From positions 10,577,464 to 10,641,463 of the forward strand of contig CM049320.1 in the NCBI GenBank assembly GCA_026874595.1: a DNA stretch of 64,000 nucleotides, given 5' to 3'. A model generated the notes under the pieces. The model saw only the letters and a list, made by a program, of their open reading frames with translations. It made no database searches and was not told the DNA's origin. The position numbers and the translations under genes are program-made. The stretch is from Sipunculus nudus. Lineage: Eukaryota; Annelida; Sipuncula; Golfingiida; Sipunculidae. This document shows positions 40,801 to 54,700 of the stretch, piece by piece (position 1 is the first letter of the stretch; every line of letters starts with the position of its first letter).

Positions 40801-42691
40801 AAGCTGTATTGGATTGCATATCATACAATATAAAAGACATTCTACAAATATATAAGTGTGAATTTAAATTTAATTAAAGAAATTTATTGCTTGATTCCTG
40901 ATAAAAAATTATAATTTCCTATTCCTCAGTTCTGGAGGAGTTTTTTTTTGCTCTACAAATGTTTCTGAAATAAAGATACTGTCAAAAATTATCTATTTTT
41001 GTAAAGAAATTACTGAAGACAGAGAGAGAGAAAAAAGAGAAGACAGAGAAAGAGAGAGAAACAGAAAAAATGTAAATGAAATAACTTTGTCAAACATCAA
41101 CTTAGAAGTGGACTCTGATTATATATACATTGTATTACAATTTATCATTGGGACAGTTAGGCATTAAGTATAAAAATCAGTTGTAATAAATTCATGTTTA
41201 TATATATAAATGGATAAAAAATTCATCAGTTTTATAGCATACATGCAAATGGTTGATATGGTGTAATCTTGATGGCTGATTGCCACACTATCACATTTAA
41301 ATCTTATGAATATTCATGAGATGACCATCAATCAATGTCCTCCTAATTTCAGCAATATCAGATGACAGATATATACATCTTAAGCAAATGACAGGTCATC
41401 AAATAATGTCAGTTCTGACTGCAATGGCTTTAGCTAAAATATTCACATATCAAAGATATCTTTATAATTTCAAACATGTTTAAGTTTTTCATATCATTTA
41501 TTCCATACTGCCTAATATACAGCAGATGCTTAAAACTAGTGGCCTGTGTTACATGTGCATGTGTGTGCTTATATGTGCCAGTGAAGATGTTACAGAAAAA
41601 ACTTTTCTCAGCACTAAATATTTTTTCTTTTCTTCTTAAAGGGAAAATAACATGATGAACTGAACACACTGAATCATTTTGACATTTAAACAAAGTTTTA
41701 AACCCATGGGACTCCATCACAACCACACTGGAGATAGAGATTTATGAATATTCATGACTGGCAACATAGTGTGTTGTTTATTCATAAGTTATAAGCACCT
41801 AAGCCATGTAAAAAAAGAGCATTTCTGAGGCTTGAATCAAGCTGACTTAGACATGTGGACAATCATGTTGTAGACTAGAACCTGTCTTACAGACCACCTG
41901 TCTTATATTTATAAAGCCACCTGTCAATTATGACCACCCTTGGCTGAACCGAATGCATTCACATTGGTTATATCTGACCTGTCTAATAGGAAGGGCTGCA
42001 TTATAGTAATGATATATCGGTATATCGCTAAATGGTGATTTGCATATTAGGATACAGTTTTCAAATATCAATATTTTTTCAATATTTTGTTAACATGCTG
42101 AAAACTGATTTTTTTTAAGGAAAAACGTTTCTGTTACAAATTTATACATCTAAATGAGTTGGGATTAATGACAGGATTAAATTGAAATCCTCTGCCTTGT
42201 CTTTGGACATTTAGTAGGGTATTTGAAAGTAGGCCTGATATACCAGGGAATCTGCATGTCTGCACGGTGACACACTGGTATACAAGAAAATTTTTAAAAG
42301 CAAAAAGAAAGAAAAGCTGAACACACTCATAATAATTAATCATTCATTAATATTCTCTGCTTCTATCTTACAATAACTGCAGAAGATCAAGTGTCAACTT
42401 ACAGTATTATTGTTTAAGAGCAGCAGCCTTAATGTGCACACCATCTCTCCTTTTTTTGTGCTAAACCAGAGTCCAGTACTCTCTAACTGCCAAATTATTT
42501 GCACTTTTTAGGCCTAAAGAAGACTTTGATTTAACATGTTTCTTTGGGTACTTTTAAAAGTACATTAGAACATGTTGCCATATTTCGTGTCTGAAATAGA
42601 CTAATCTGCATAAACTTTTATTATTATTTAATATTATTTAATTAAATCTAATATGATAAAGAATTGTTAATTACATTAATAATATATAAAC

Positions 42692-42745
<54 letters not shown>

Positions 42746-45700
42746 CATAAAACACTCATTTCCTATAAATTTAATAAAACGAAAATATTGTAATACACAT
42801 CATAATACACTACCAAATATCACAATATATTGCAATAGAAAATTTTTAGACAATACCCAGCCCGACTAATAAAACCTGTGAATTAAGACTACTTTTGGCA
42901 TGTCTCACAGGTGGTCTCATAACGCAGGCTTCACTGTTCTGGAATCAAACTTCCAGCTCATATAAACAGGTGAACAGGTTGTTGTTTGTTAAAATGGCTT
43001 CCATATTCTGAACGTTGTTGAGGAAAATACTTCATGTCAAGTGGACTGGGTAATTCAGGAAGAATATAACAGTAAAACAAAACCCATATCAAGTAACAGA
43101 GTATGAAGAGAAAGGTCAGCAATACTGTTGCCTATATATTGGCCCTTGTTTCCTAGGTGATACCCTTTGAGGTTAACAGTGTAACTTTGGACTGTTTTAA
43201 TTCAGACCATGGTCTTTAACCCAGCAGTTTTTGTTGCTATGGTAACTGGACAATTTTGAATAAAAATACTTGAAGTGATAGTTTAAATAAAAGGGAGATA
43301 AAAAAAATAAAAGAAATATGGCCATATCAGATTTTATTTCAGTTCTATGTGAAATTAAGCCAATAACACAATGAAATATATTATATATTAATATTAGTAA
43401 AAAAATCCAAGTGTCAAAGTGTTAACATCAGGCATAGGAGCAGTTTTTGCCCTCTATCAATCTGTCAGAGAGGGAGGTACAGCCATACTAAAAACAGCAC
43501 TGAAAATCTGGATGAGGTCACAATATTTTGTAATTTTTTTTTTATAATATCTCTCCTATTACAATATTGTGTCACTAAGAATTAACCTGACCAACATTTA
43601 AATATTTCTGTTTACAAGCCAACTGATTAACATGTTCACTTACTAACAACACATGTGAGAAAAAGATATAGTATAGAATTCTTGAATGTAAATTAAAAGT
43701 ATCTTTATTTTTCAAATGGATGCCCATTTCACTTTTTGCATGCAAAATAATATAAAAAAAACCTAAACTTAAGATTTCTTGAACATTCAAAATCTGAATG
43801 ATTTATACTTTTTGGATTTTATTAGTGGTTTGAACCAATTGATATTAGATAGGTTCTATGATCTATATTTATTTATCAGGTTATTTCACAATTTCATGTA
43901 AAATAAACTGCAGTTATAACATCTGAGTAAATCTCTCAGGTTCTTTTGGGATTTCATAATATCTACCTTGGCCACTTCTCACATCTCTGGCTCTGGGGTT
44001 TAGAACTTAGTAATGTTTACCTCAGTGGTCTCATATGTGTACTCCTATCTATATCTAACCCCCTCCAAAATACTTTAAATATTATGGTTCAATTTTTAAT
44101 GGATCCGTCTGTGAGTTTCTACAGAAATAAGCTGAACTTATGATTTATTTTAAACATGTACGATAATTGTTGTAATTGAATGACTAATTTAGAAATTAAC
44201 CAATCTCTTGGTAACAGTTTCCAAAAGTATCCAAATCACAGTTAATGTCAGCAGAATAATGAATCTCCGCCACATCTAGTCTAAAAGACAACATCCCAGG
44301 GGGCGCCACTTACTCTCAGTTCATCTAGATTGAAGACACTGTACTCTCGGAGAATTTCTTTCCCATGTGCTAGGACACTACATCCATTCAAGATAATGTA
44401 TCCTAAAGAAACACAAAACAACATCTATGAGACAGGTTAAAAAAGTCACTACAGGTTATTGTCTACCTGCATAAAAACCACGTTCACACTCAGTGCTGCC
44501 ACCTACATGTTGCTAATCACGTGCTTTGTCATCCTCCTTGATATAACAGCTGCCAGGAGGTTAAACATTTCTGCTGAAACTGGCTACACTCATCAGGCAG
44601 CAGTTATATGTTGTATTTGATCTGTAAGTCCTTTCACATAACTACAGCTTGCTATATTGTGATTTGTTGGACTGTGCCACCTGGTGGTTGGCACAAGGCA
44701 AAGAATGATCTGACTAATGAGAGTAAGTATTTGCAGGTTTCAAACTTGAAATATATGGCTCTCATTGGACTGAGAATTCTTGATCTTGTGCTAACTGCCT
44801 GGTGGTGAAACCCCGCAAACTGTGCCATAGCAAGCAGTTGTTAAATGGAAGGAGTAACAGAAGGAATACATGTAACCACCAGGTCAGGGGTATCATTAGA
44901 TGGTTAGCTGTCAGCAAGTTTACCAAACAGGTTCTGATGAAATTTTATGGAAACACCCATGAACTTTCTCCATTTAAATGTTGGAAGTTTACTGGATAAC
45001 AGTAATTTGTTATTGTTTAAAGGATAATTGGTTATTGTGAGAGAGGGGAATTATTTGTGCAGCCTGAGAGGGAGACTGCTGTCATTCACTTCAATGTTTC
45101 CCCTGATTTCTCCCTTCAAGAAATACCACCTAAAATTAAATGCATATCAATATATATGCAGATTTTTACTGTACTTCGGTGTAAAATCTGTACATGGTAA
45201 ATATTACCCTGAGAGAATGTATGTACAGGTGTAACCTAATTGGATATGCCTTTGTTCTGGCATCAAGTGCTGACCTGTGATGTAAACATTGAGTTTGGCT
45301 GACTGTAAAAATATTACTTTGCAAGACATAAATACAAGTCATGCCTGTTCCCTAATCCTTGTCAAACTAAAAAGATTTTATCAAATCTGTGTAACTCCTG
45401 TGGTATTCCTGGTTTTTGGTCACTTAAGTGTTATATAAATTTCCAGAAGTCTTTAGAGTGAATTACCTTCAGAGCACTCAGCTTTTCACCCTGATTCTCC
45501 CAGAGTTGTAACAGAGAAGACTAAAAATTTATTTTTATATTTTTCAGCTATTTCAAGATGTTCTACTACTGCTGGACATGAGACTGAATAAATCAGTTCT
45601 ACCACTTTGTTATTTTGGTCTATAAAAAATCCCTGAATTTATCCTTTGATTTCAGGGATTTTCCTTAAATTTCCACAATTTTTCCCTCACTGGAAAAAGG

Positions 45701-48700
45701 GAAACTAATTTTATAAGTTTGAGCAAGGATCCTGCACGTTACAAAACAAGCACTTAATTTATACATGTAGATTCAGAATAATTTTTACCCTGCATACCAC
45801 TAGGGTTCTTCAAGCAGGTGCTTAGCACAGTGGAAATGCATGTGCTCACTACAACAGCATTCTGGGGTTCAAATCCAAGTACAAGGGTCCTGGTAAGGAT
45901 ACTTTTTTCTTCTTACCTATTAAGAAGCATGTGCAATCTACTTAGAGCATTCTGTATATTTTACATTTTATTCATGATAAATGTGGAATTCAAACAGGTC
46001 AAGGACCAGGTTACACATGTATTTTGTCATTTGTTTCTCTTCATTCGGCATGCATGAAATCACACGGTCCAGTGTGAGGGAAATCGTTTCATGCACAGTG
46101 CCACAGATTTTGGAAATATGCAGAAGAAAATACATGCAAGGATGTTCCAGAGTCAATGACCATGAAATATTTCCAGCTACAGTCACTTAATAATTATACA
46201 GTAATTCTAAACCTTCCGTTGATGCTTTCAGATTAGCCCATCTTTCTGTGAGCCATGCCTCGCTGTGCATGCCATTTCATGAATTACTGACAAGAAAATT
46301 GAAACAATCAGGTGGGCATACAGCCCATCTGTTTTAAGATCAATCCTCTGGTGATGGCATATGTTATGAAGAATCTCACCAATCACATAAAGACAGGGGA
46401 GCTTTTGGTGCATGTCTTCTTGTAGAGAAGGTGTGTGAACAGTACTGATTTAAATGTACAGTTATAATTTTTTCCCCCACCACATGCCCGCCTGTTTAAA
46501 ATTTTCCTTATAACAGGCCAGGGGGCCCACTGAAGTAAGGTCTCTGCTGAACTGAGCTTGAGACCTGGATCCAAGGGAGATGGACTGCAATGATATTGAG
46601 ATTATAATTTAAGTGTCTTTTTTAGAAGAATATTAATTAATATCACACAATGTCCATGGTTTAATGATCAATTATTGATAAAATATTATTATGCTGCCTA
46701 AGAGATGTAAATATTGTATGTAAATAGTATGGCAAGGTTCTCAGGGCAGGAACACCAGGGTGCGCACAGAGCAAGATGCACAATGCAATAACAGTTTTCA
46801 GATTACAGGTTTTTTGCTCTGTGCGCACCCTGGTGTTGCTACCCAGAGAACCTTCCCATACAAAGCAGCAGTTTCACAAAACAAAGTCTGGGACCGTTGC
46901 TGTTTATAACCGCTGTGTGAGGAGCGTAATATGACAATTGAATAGATATTATTATTTTAAGAACAAGATAAAGGCATATACGTTTCTGATACATAGGTCC
47001 TTGTTGATAAGTTCATAAAATTTATTTCAAATGACCAAGCCTGTCAATGTGGAGCATTACAGAAAAAGTACCACAATGATTCGGCCTCCGCAAAACCTGG
47101 CCCAATAAGCAAACATTTTTTATATTTATAATTTTAAAAGGGAATGCTCTTCTACAATCCACTGTTTAGGGGTTCTTGAAGTAATGGAACAGGGCATTCA
47201 ACACTTCAGGTTTCATGTTTCAACTTAAACTTGCCAGTTTCCCCCTACAGGTGATTAGCTACATGCACAAGAATGGCAACACTTTTGAAACTGCTTCATT
47301 TACTGAAGAAAAACAATAGAAAATATAACCTGAAAGCTGAAATGTGAAGCACTGCCAGTCAAGCCAAGGCCCTGCCACCTTTTTAAGCATTAATTCCATT
47401 ATATTTTGAAATACATATTACCTTAGGACAGGTTATGACCTTAAAATCTGTATCAATTTTGGAAAAGCGACATCAAGGGCTCTTGGTTCTATAACAGCAA
47501 GACAGCTGGTAAAAGCCTTATTCAAATATTTAAACCAAATTGAATTGCCTAACTATTAGCAGCCTGGTCTTCTTGCACTGGAAAAATTTTACATTTTTGT
47601 TCAAATTTCAGTAATGTACTAAATATAAAATTTAGATATTTTCTTTGCAATTTGTGGTATTTTGCATGAAGAGGTGTGATGCAAATGATCAGGATAACAG
47701 TGCACAAGTGGTGACCTCATGCAGAAAAGTTTATAACTTAGAGGGGGGGAGCTTTGGCTGGACTGCTGGAAAACAATCCATGTAGGAACAGAAATCACTC
47801 CAGCATCGCTACCACCAGACAAGGCTCTGAACCAGCGGGTCATCTGTAAAGCCGACTTACACACAACTGGTCAAGGTTATTTTGGCAATATTCACGATGC
47901 CTCCCCTGCCCGTTGGCTATAATACCACCTCCACTCAGCATTATTGTTCCTGTGGAGCAAAATGGAATTCAAATAATAGTTCAAATATTTTGTGCTCTAG
48001 TATTTCTCATTTGGTGGGTATCTTACTGTAAAATATGTAAATATTTGACATGTGATTTTGTTCATTTTCATGTGAGAACCTGGTTTTACATGAACTAAAT
48101 GCGTGTGGAAACTATAACCATGATCACTCTTACTTGGATCATTCTCTTTGCTTCACAGGAATTCTCTAGAAAAAGTATTTTACATTGCAATCAAAGGATA
48201 GGAAAATATTAAAAGCTAGGAAATGACCTGAAAATTATATAGTAGTATCCATTTTACAAATAATAATTCTTCATTATAACAGTGACATCTGAAGCATTCA
48301 CAATTTCACCTTTTATTTTTAATTCTGTGGTTACAAAGTAAATGGGGCATAATCCCCATTTACATACATATTTCTGGGGTGCTCTACATCGTTTAGTGCA
48401 CAACAAATCCCCAAAACAATCCAGATTTTCAGTCTGGAGCGCGCTACATTTTGACCACCGGTTTCAGTCAGTTCTACATTGAGTACGCGCCAGACAATTC
48501 GCAGCCTACATTTGTGCGTTGAACGTGTGTAAACAGAAATGGAGCGAGCTATCTATATAGCGAGCTCTAGCAAGACTCAGCTGTCATGTGACTGGGATTT
48601 ACCAATGAACACAAGGGGGAATCCAATTTTGACTGTACTAAATTGCAGTATTTATCTATGCAGATTCTAGGCAGGGCCAAGTGCAATGTGACCTTACTTG

Positions 48701-51700
48701 ACAGGGCAGCGGGCTTTACATGGTCACTTGGTCTGGCACAGTGTTATGCAAGTTAAAATGCAGCCCGCTCCTCATTTTTCTGGACCAGTCTAACATGCGC
48801 CACATTTTTCTAGTGTAAATGAGGCTATATGTAGCTTTCCCTTTAACAAGACTTTGATCTTAGTAAATTTTGATATTGCTATGATAATTAAGATATTGTT
48901 TGACAGACAGAAGAAAATCTGAAAATGTATAGTTTATATGCAACTGACAATAAACTGGGGTAAAACAATACAAACGAATCAGTCATATACATACATATGA
49001 TCATTAGGATTCTATTCTTAAGGTTAATGGTGGTTTACTGCCCCCTTAATGTAGCTGTAATTAGACACATTCAGAATGATAAATGGTACTTAAGCTTTCC
49101 AGACTTTCAGATTTTTATCTCCTTAATAAGTGTTAATTTGTACCTGAAACTTTGACAAAGAAAAAGGACTCACTCTATACAGATGAATTTGACCAATTAA
49201 GTAAAGTATGCAAAGTATATGTCATGTAACAAGATGGTCCAATGGGCAGAGCCATGAGCAGACCATGTGACCAGCCATTGCAAAATCACTGGATGTGGAT
49301 TGATCATGTGACTGTCTGACCTGATCTCATGTTAGTCATGGTGGCTGGGAACTCCAGTGTTGAAGGATTGTGAGTCGTGATGCCAATCTCAATTGAACCA
49401 GACCATTTGTCCACCAGTTTATCTAATCGAATCTGTGAAAAAAATTGAAGGAGCATTAGCCTTTATTCTAGGGTTCCGAAAATTAGTTTATTTGTTTTAT
49501 AATTATGATGCATGAATAATCTGAAGTGCATTTTTAATGAAACACAAAATACTTAATCTTAATGAACATGACCAGACTTGGCATAATTAAAATAAGATGT
49601 ATAATAATATCTTAAATTTCAAAAATAAGAAAGTAAAAAAACTTTAAATTCCATAAATAGAGATACATGGAGCCAAACATGGGCAAAAAATGAATTGTAG
49701 GTATTGCAATATAACAATAACCTAAGAAAAGAGTTTTCTTGCTGTATTTTGCTCACCTATTAAACATCTAAGCATTAACATTTAGTAATTAAACATTAAA
49801 TTGTTAGATTTGTCATTATAAGTTTTTTTTTAAGATTACACACATTCAGTTGTGGTATTTAAAATGGTATAGTCTACCTCAAACATTTCATCATTCTGCA
49901 ATGGTCGATTAGTCATAATTACACCATTGTTGAATTCATCCAGGGGGCGCCTGCGCTCCGCTGTTCTGCGGCCGTGTGTAAGTCTGATGAGTGATCCACA
50001 GCGGGAGTGGAAACAGAGGTGCTCATTTGACTGTGCATCTAGCGCCACCTGTACACTGTTCATGTCTATGACTTGGTTTGAAGTGTCTGCAAAAAAAATA
50101 TAATTAATTAAAATCCAGTGAGTTCCGCAAATCTTTCGTATATAAAATACATATTTCTATACTAAAACATCAATAGAAAGTATCCCTCTATTCACCAATT
50201 TTATTATGTGACAATTATGAAAGATATCCATTTGAAGATGCTGACAGGAAGGCAAAAATGTATTTTAAATAATAATATCTGAAAATGTTAACACCTGATA
50301 AAAAAAATTGAAAAGGAATAAAAAGTGACATTTTCTTAGAAAAATAATATTGAATTTTTTGTTACAAAGCATACAAAGTTACAGCACTGATACCAATGGT
50401 TCTTATATAATGGCTAGGTTTGATCTGTTTTCCACAAAGATGACTGCACTTTTTAAAGGCACATAAACATTTACATTATCTCAGCTGATATATAGGCCCA
50501 TATGTTTGCTAATATATGTAAAATTTCAATATTGTGTGTGTAGAAACCATAGGTATGAATTTACAAGTAAATACCAGAGTTTTCCTGAGTTTCCTCATAT
50601 GAATTAAATAAAAGCAACATTTCCTCATCACAAAAAAAAAGATAGGTGCAAAACTTTGTAATGAGTTGATGTAGTGCAAAATCAATGATCAGACCCAGTT
50701 TTGGCTCTGTACTATATACAGAACCAGAGACAACTTTGTAGTATATACAGAGCCACAACCCTGCTGTTGTAACCCCGGTGTTGGATTCCTGTCCTAGTGA
50801 GACAGTGTAATTGTTTCATCCAGTATGTATGTTTTGCTTCATCACTATTAACCTCCTGGCCCATCCAGCTGAAAATGTAATATATGCACTCAATACACTG
50901 GGTCACAAGAAGTGCTGCACAGCATTTTGTATGCACTCAACTCGCTAGATAAGTGAAGCCAGAGGTCTGTGGCTCGGTATATATACTACAGAGCCACAAA
51001 TGGGCCACAATTGATGATCCAATCAATTGCCATCAGAGCAGGAGCTGTCACCTTGTTCTCTGTTGTTTTCTTCTGCTATGGACACTTGACAACATTTCCC
51101 GTAGAGGTCTACCACGGCATACACCTCTGCGGGAATGTTTGTCGCAGCAGTTCCCTGGTCACTGCCATTGATGTAGAAATGTAATGCTTTGTCAGTTATC
51201 ATCACGCCCACCCTGTCACCTTCACCTAACTGGTCAAGGTCACTGCCATATTCCTCAATGCTGGAATGTCCATCTAGAAAATGACAGACACAAATGTATA
51301 TTTTATGTATCGATTTCTACAATAACTTAAATAATGGTTACATGGCCATAACTGTTTATAATCAGATATAGGAGTGATATAAGCAGTTTTCCATGGATGT
51401 TTATGTCCCTGGCTTAGAACTTGGACACCTGGACCACTGGACCTGACCCCGCTGGAGCAAACACCCTGCGATAACAGACAAATCGCACAGTCTTGTCACT
51501 CTCAGGTTTTACTGTATTAAATAAATTATTTAACAGTTCACCTGGTCTCATATATGTGTAATTTTCTTGATTGAAAGTAATTTTATGTAACAGTATACCC
51601 ACTGTAACAATATTCAGGGAATTAAAGTATTATTCCATTGATCTATCAATAACAGATTAAAGTGTTTTCCTGAATGGTTATATATAACACAAGCTTCTTG

Positions 51701-54700
51701 AATGACATGCAAGCAGATCCTAACAAATGTAATGAGAAATGGATTGTAATATATAGCCCTCTGTCAAAGAGCAAGGTATTATCCTATTTGGTTATCTGGT
51801 TGTTTTGTTTGTTAGGAACCTCAGTACCTCCCTCAAAGGTTTAAGAACCGATTTTGGTGAATTTTTGTAGAGGATTTTGGTAACACTTACAGAACAATCC
51901 AATTATTTTTTCAGGTAATCTGTATAACTGAACAAGTCATTAATTTAGAGGATTCTTTGCCATTGTGAGACATGGCAATTTCTTTATCCTGATTGAGGGC
52001 CAGAGCCATTCGTTGTTATTAGGGACTTCCTTTGTTCTATAGATGACCAAGCTGTGGTCTAGCCATGGAGTTGATGATATATGAATAATATGACTTTTAC
52101 TGTGTTAATTAGGTAGAGGTTTACAAGGCTCAGACTGCACTTTTTATTATTTCTAGTGTAAAAGATTGAAATCAACATACTACAGTAATTTTATTTAAAG
52201 ATTTTTTGCCAAGATTCCTCTGTTTCTTGTTTGCTTCAGCAAAACCTGTCTGATTTCTGTTAGCATTTTGTAATAGACAATGTTATTTATCAGTATTATT
52301 AAGAAGGCAGATTAATTCAGATTTAGAGATTCATTATTTTTTCATGAAAAAAGTCAACTCTATTTCAAGTGAATTTGATTGCAAAGTTATCAATTCCAAT
52401 TCAAATTAAAATAATCTTTATTTAGGTAAACTAAATTCATAAATAAAAATTAACAAGTTCAATGTAAATTCAGTTGAAAGTGATATATATAAATAAATCA
52501 AGTAGGAGAGAGAAAGCAACATTTCTGATGCTATAAATCTGACATCCAGAAAAACTTACTCAACATCACATTATAATACATAACAACTGTTATGTGAGCA
52601 GTAAGTAATTTTTCGGGGAAATGTGCATACTGAATATTAGTTCATGAATTCAACAGAGTTCGAATCAGCTTCCAGACTTAAATTCTGACTTTACATTCTA
52701 TCATTTATTTTCTATAAATTAATTAAATTCCAATTGATCTTATTTATGGAATTTCCCCTAAATTCCTTTCCAATTCAGAACTGAATACAGGTTTGCCAGT
52801 GTTTACTAGCATCATTGTCTTTGAATGTTTTTGCTTCAATTTTGCATTTTTGATGGTTTGTAAATGGTTGTATGGGGATGGTTTTACATTTACAGTGTTT
52901 CTGAAGCATAAATATTGAGAATACCTTTGAGTATGGAGCTCCCTGACATGACCCATGTTCCTTCCCGGAATCCAGTTGCACTGGTTGGGTAATTCAAGTT
53001 GTTCGGATTGCTGGTGGTGACACCTATTTCTATGGAGCCACTCCATGAGTTTATCTGTCAAAATATAAAAAAAATATATAGGACCAGAATACAAGAGACC
53101 CACTGATTATGGTGTTCAGCTGGTGACAACTCTAACCAGTGACACCGTGAATGTCAGATCATAGAGAAAGGATACAATGATGTATGGAGCAGAGAATATT
53201 TCAGACATAAGATCTGTCCAAAACTGCTATGTACACAGAAAATTGAAATTGTCACCATTGAAGTTCTGAAGGATTGACAGTTACTCTAGTTTTTTTTTTA
53301 TACAGCATGGTGAACGAGATAATGAAAGGATAATGTATCTTCCTCTACATATCAATAAGTTTCATATTACTAGCATATTACTCTTACCTATTCTTGTCAT
53401 AGGACTGGTTCCAGGGATTTTGGCCTAAATTGTGTGAAATAGGTATTCCATGGGCAAAGCTGACATGGAAGAGTTTACTGACATATTTTATGATAAACAG
53501 TGCTGCACAAAATTATTTCACATTTCTCAGCATTCATGAAAAAAAAATATGGAAAATGACCCTCCTTATGACACACTGGCCATTGTTCTGGGCTCTTCAG
53601 AACCAAAATTGGGATTTCGAGGCAAGAATTTAGAGGAGTTGCATGACACAGGTTGTGTGCTGTCACTGTCAAGGAAAATACAAATTTGACTGTGTCATAA
53701 CAAATTTCTATATTGTCAATCTCAAAAATACAGTTTTTTAAACACTTAGTTAAAATGAATACAGGTAACTGCATAAATTTTGTTTCAGCTGACAGCACCC
53801 AGCCCAGCACCCCATGTGGTGTGGGCATGGGTCAATGTACTGGCTGGTGTAAGTAAAATGTGATAACACTGGGCCTAGGGTAGTCCTACCTGGGGAGTAG
53901 AGGCAGCCTGCCACCCAAACGTCAAAATTTAATTAACCGAAGACGTTGGGGTGGCAGTACAAGCTATTCAGTTCTAGTACATGAAGATGTGCACCAAACT
54001 TCTAACAGTACTTTTTATTTTAATCTGCTGTTTGTCAGTTGTCAAACTGTCATTTTTTCCAAAGTGATGTTATTCTGTTGGGGAAAAAATAATAAATTTA
54101 TATTACATTCACAGTTGACTAAAGTATATTTATGCAATAGTTATTAATAACAGGCTGGTTTAACTTGGAAAGTTTGTCTCTGCACTTGTCCTCATGGCTT
54201 GACTGCTTGGTGTGAATTGGTGCCATGGGGAAGTAAGGAAAAAAATTTAGTGTAACAACTTTTTTTCTTCATTATTTACAAATACAACGTCCATAAAAGC
54301 CTCTGATGTCAAATACTACCACACAACAAACATTTTGATCCGTCCCTTAGAATGGGTTCTATATTATGAGTTGTATCATGACTCACAGCACCTTTTCAGT
54401 TATATGAGATTGCCCTTGGTGTCATGTTGTCATGGCTACCCTGGGGTGGTTTCCTTTTTCCTGGCGATGGGGACATGGCTATGATGAAATAGTCTAAAAA
54501 TCATAATAGGTTGACAAAGCAGGAACAAAGTGGGAGGGTAATAGGACCTATTATTCAATGTGAGTAACAAAAAATTCATTGCATTCAATGTCATGTGTGA
54601 GGGAACCAGTGATTTATCTGCAGACACCTGTGCATGATAGAAACTTAACAACTGAAAATAAACTTTATTTAAAGCACATAATACACACAACTGTTCCAAT

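Larger units (their letters stand above)
44403..49320 (-). other. NEURL4 intron 5
   Basis: Holds a tRNA-derived head at 45823-45876, a 134-bp foldback at 46728-46861 and a possible short MITE at 48338-48830. The remaining sequence is anonymous and no extra exon fits between exons 5 and 6, whose phases already agree. Confidence 0.8.
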
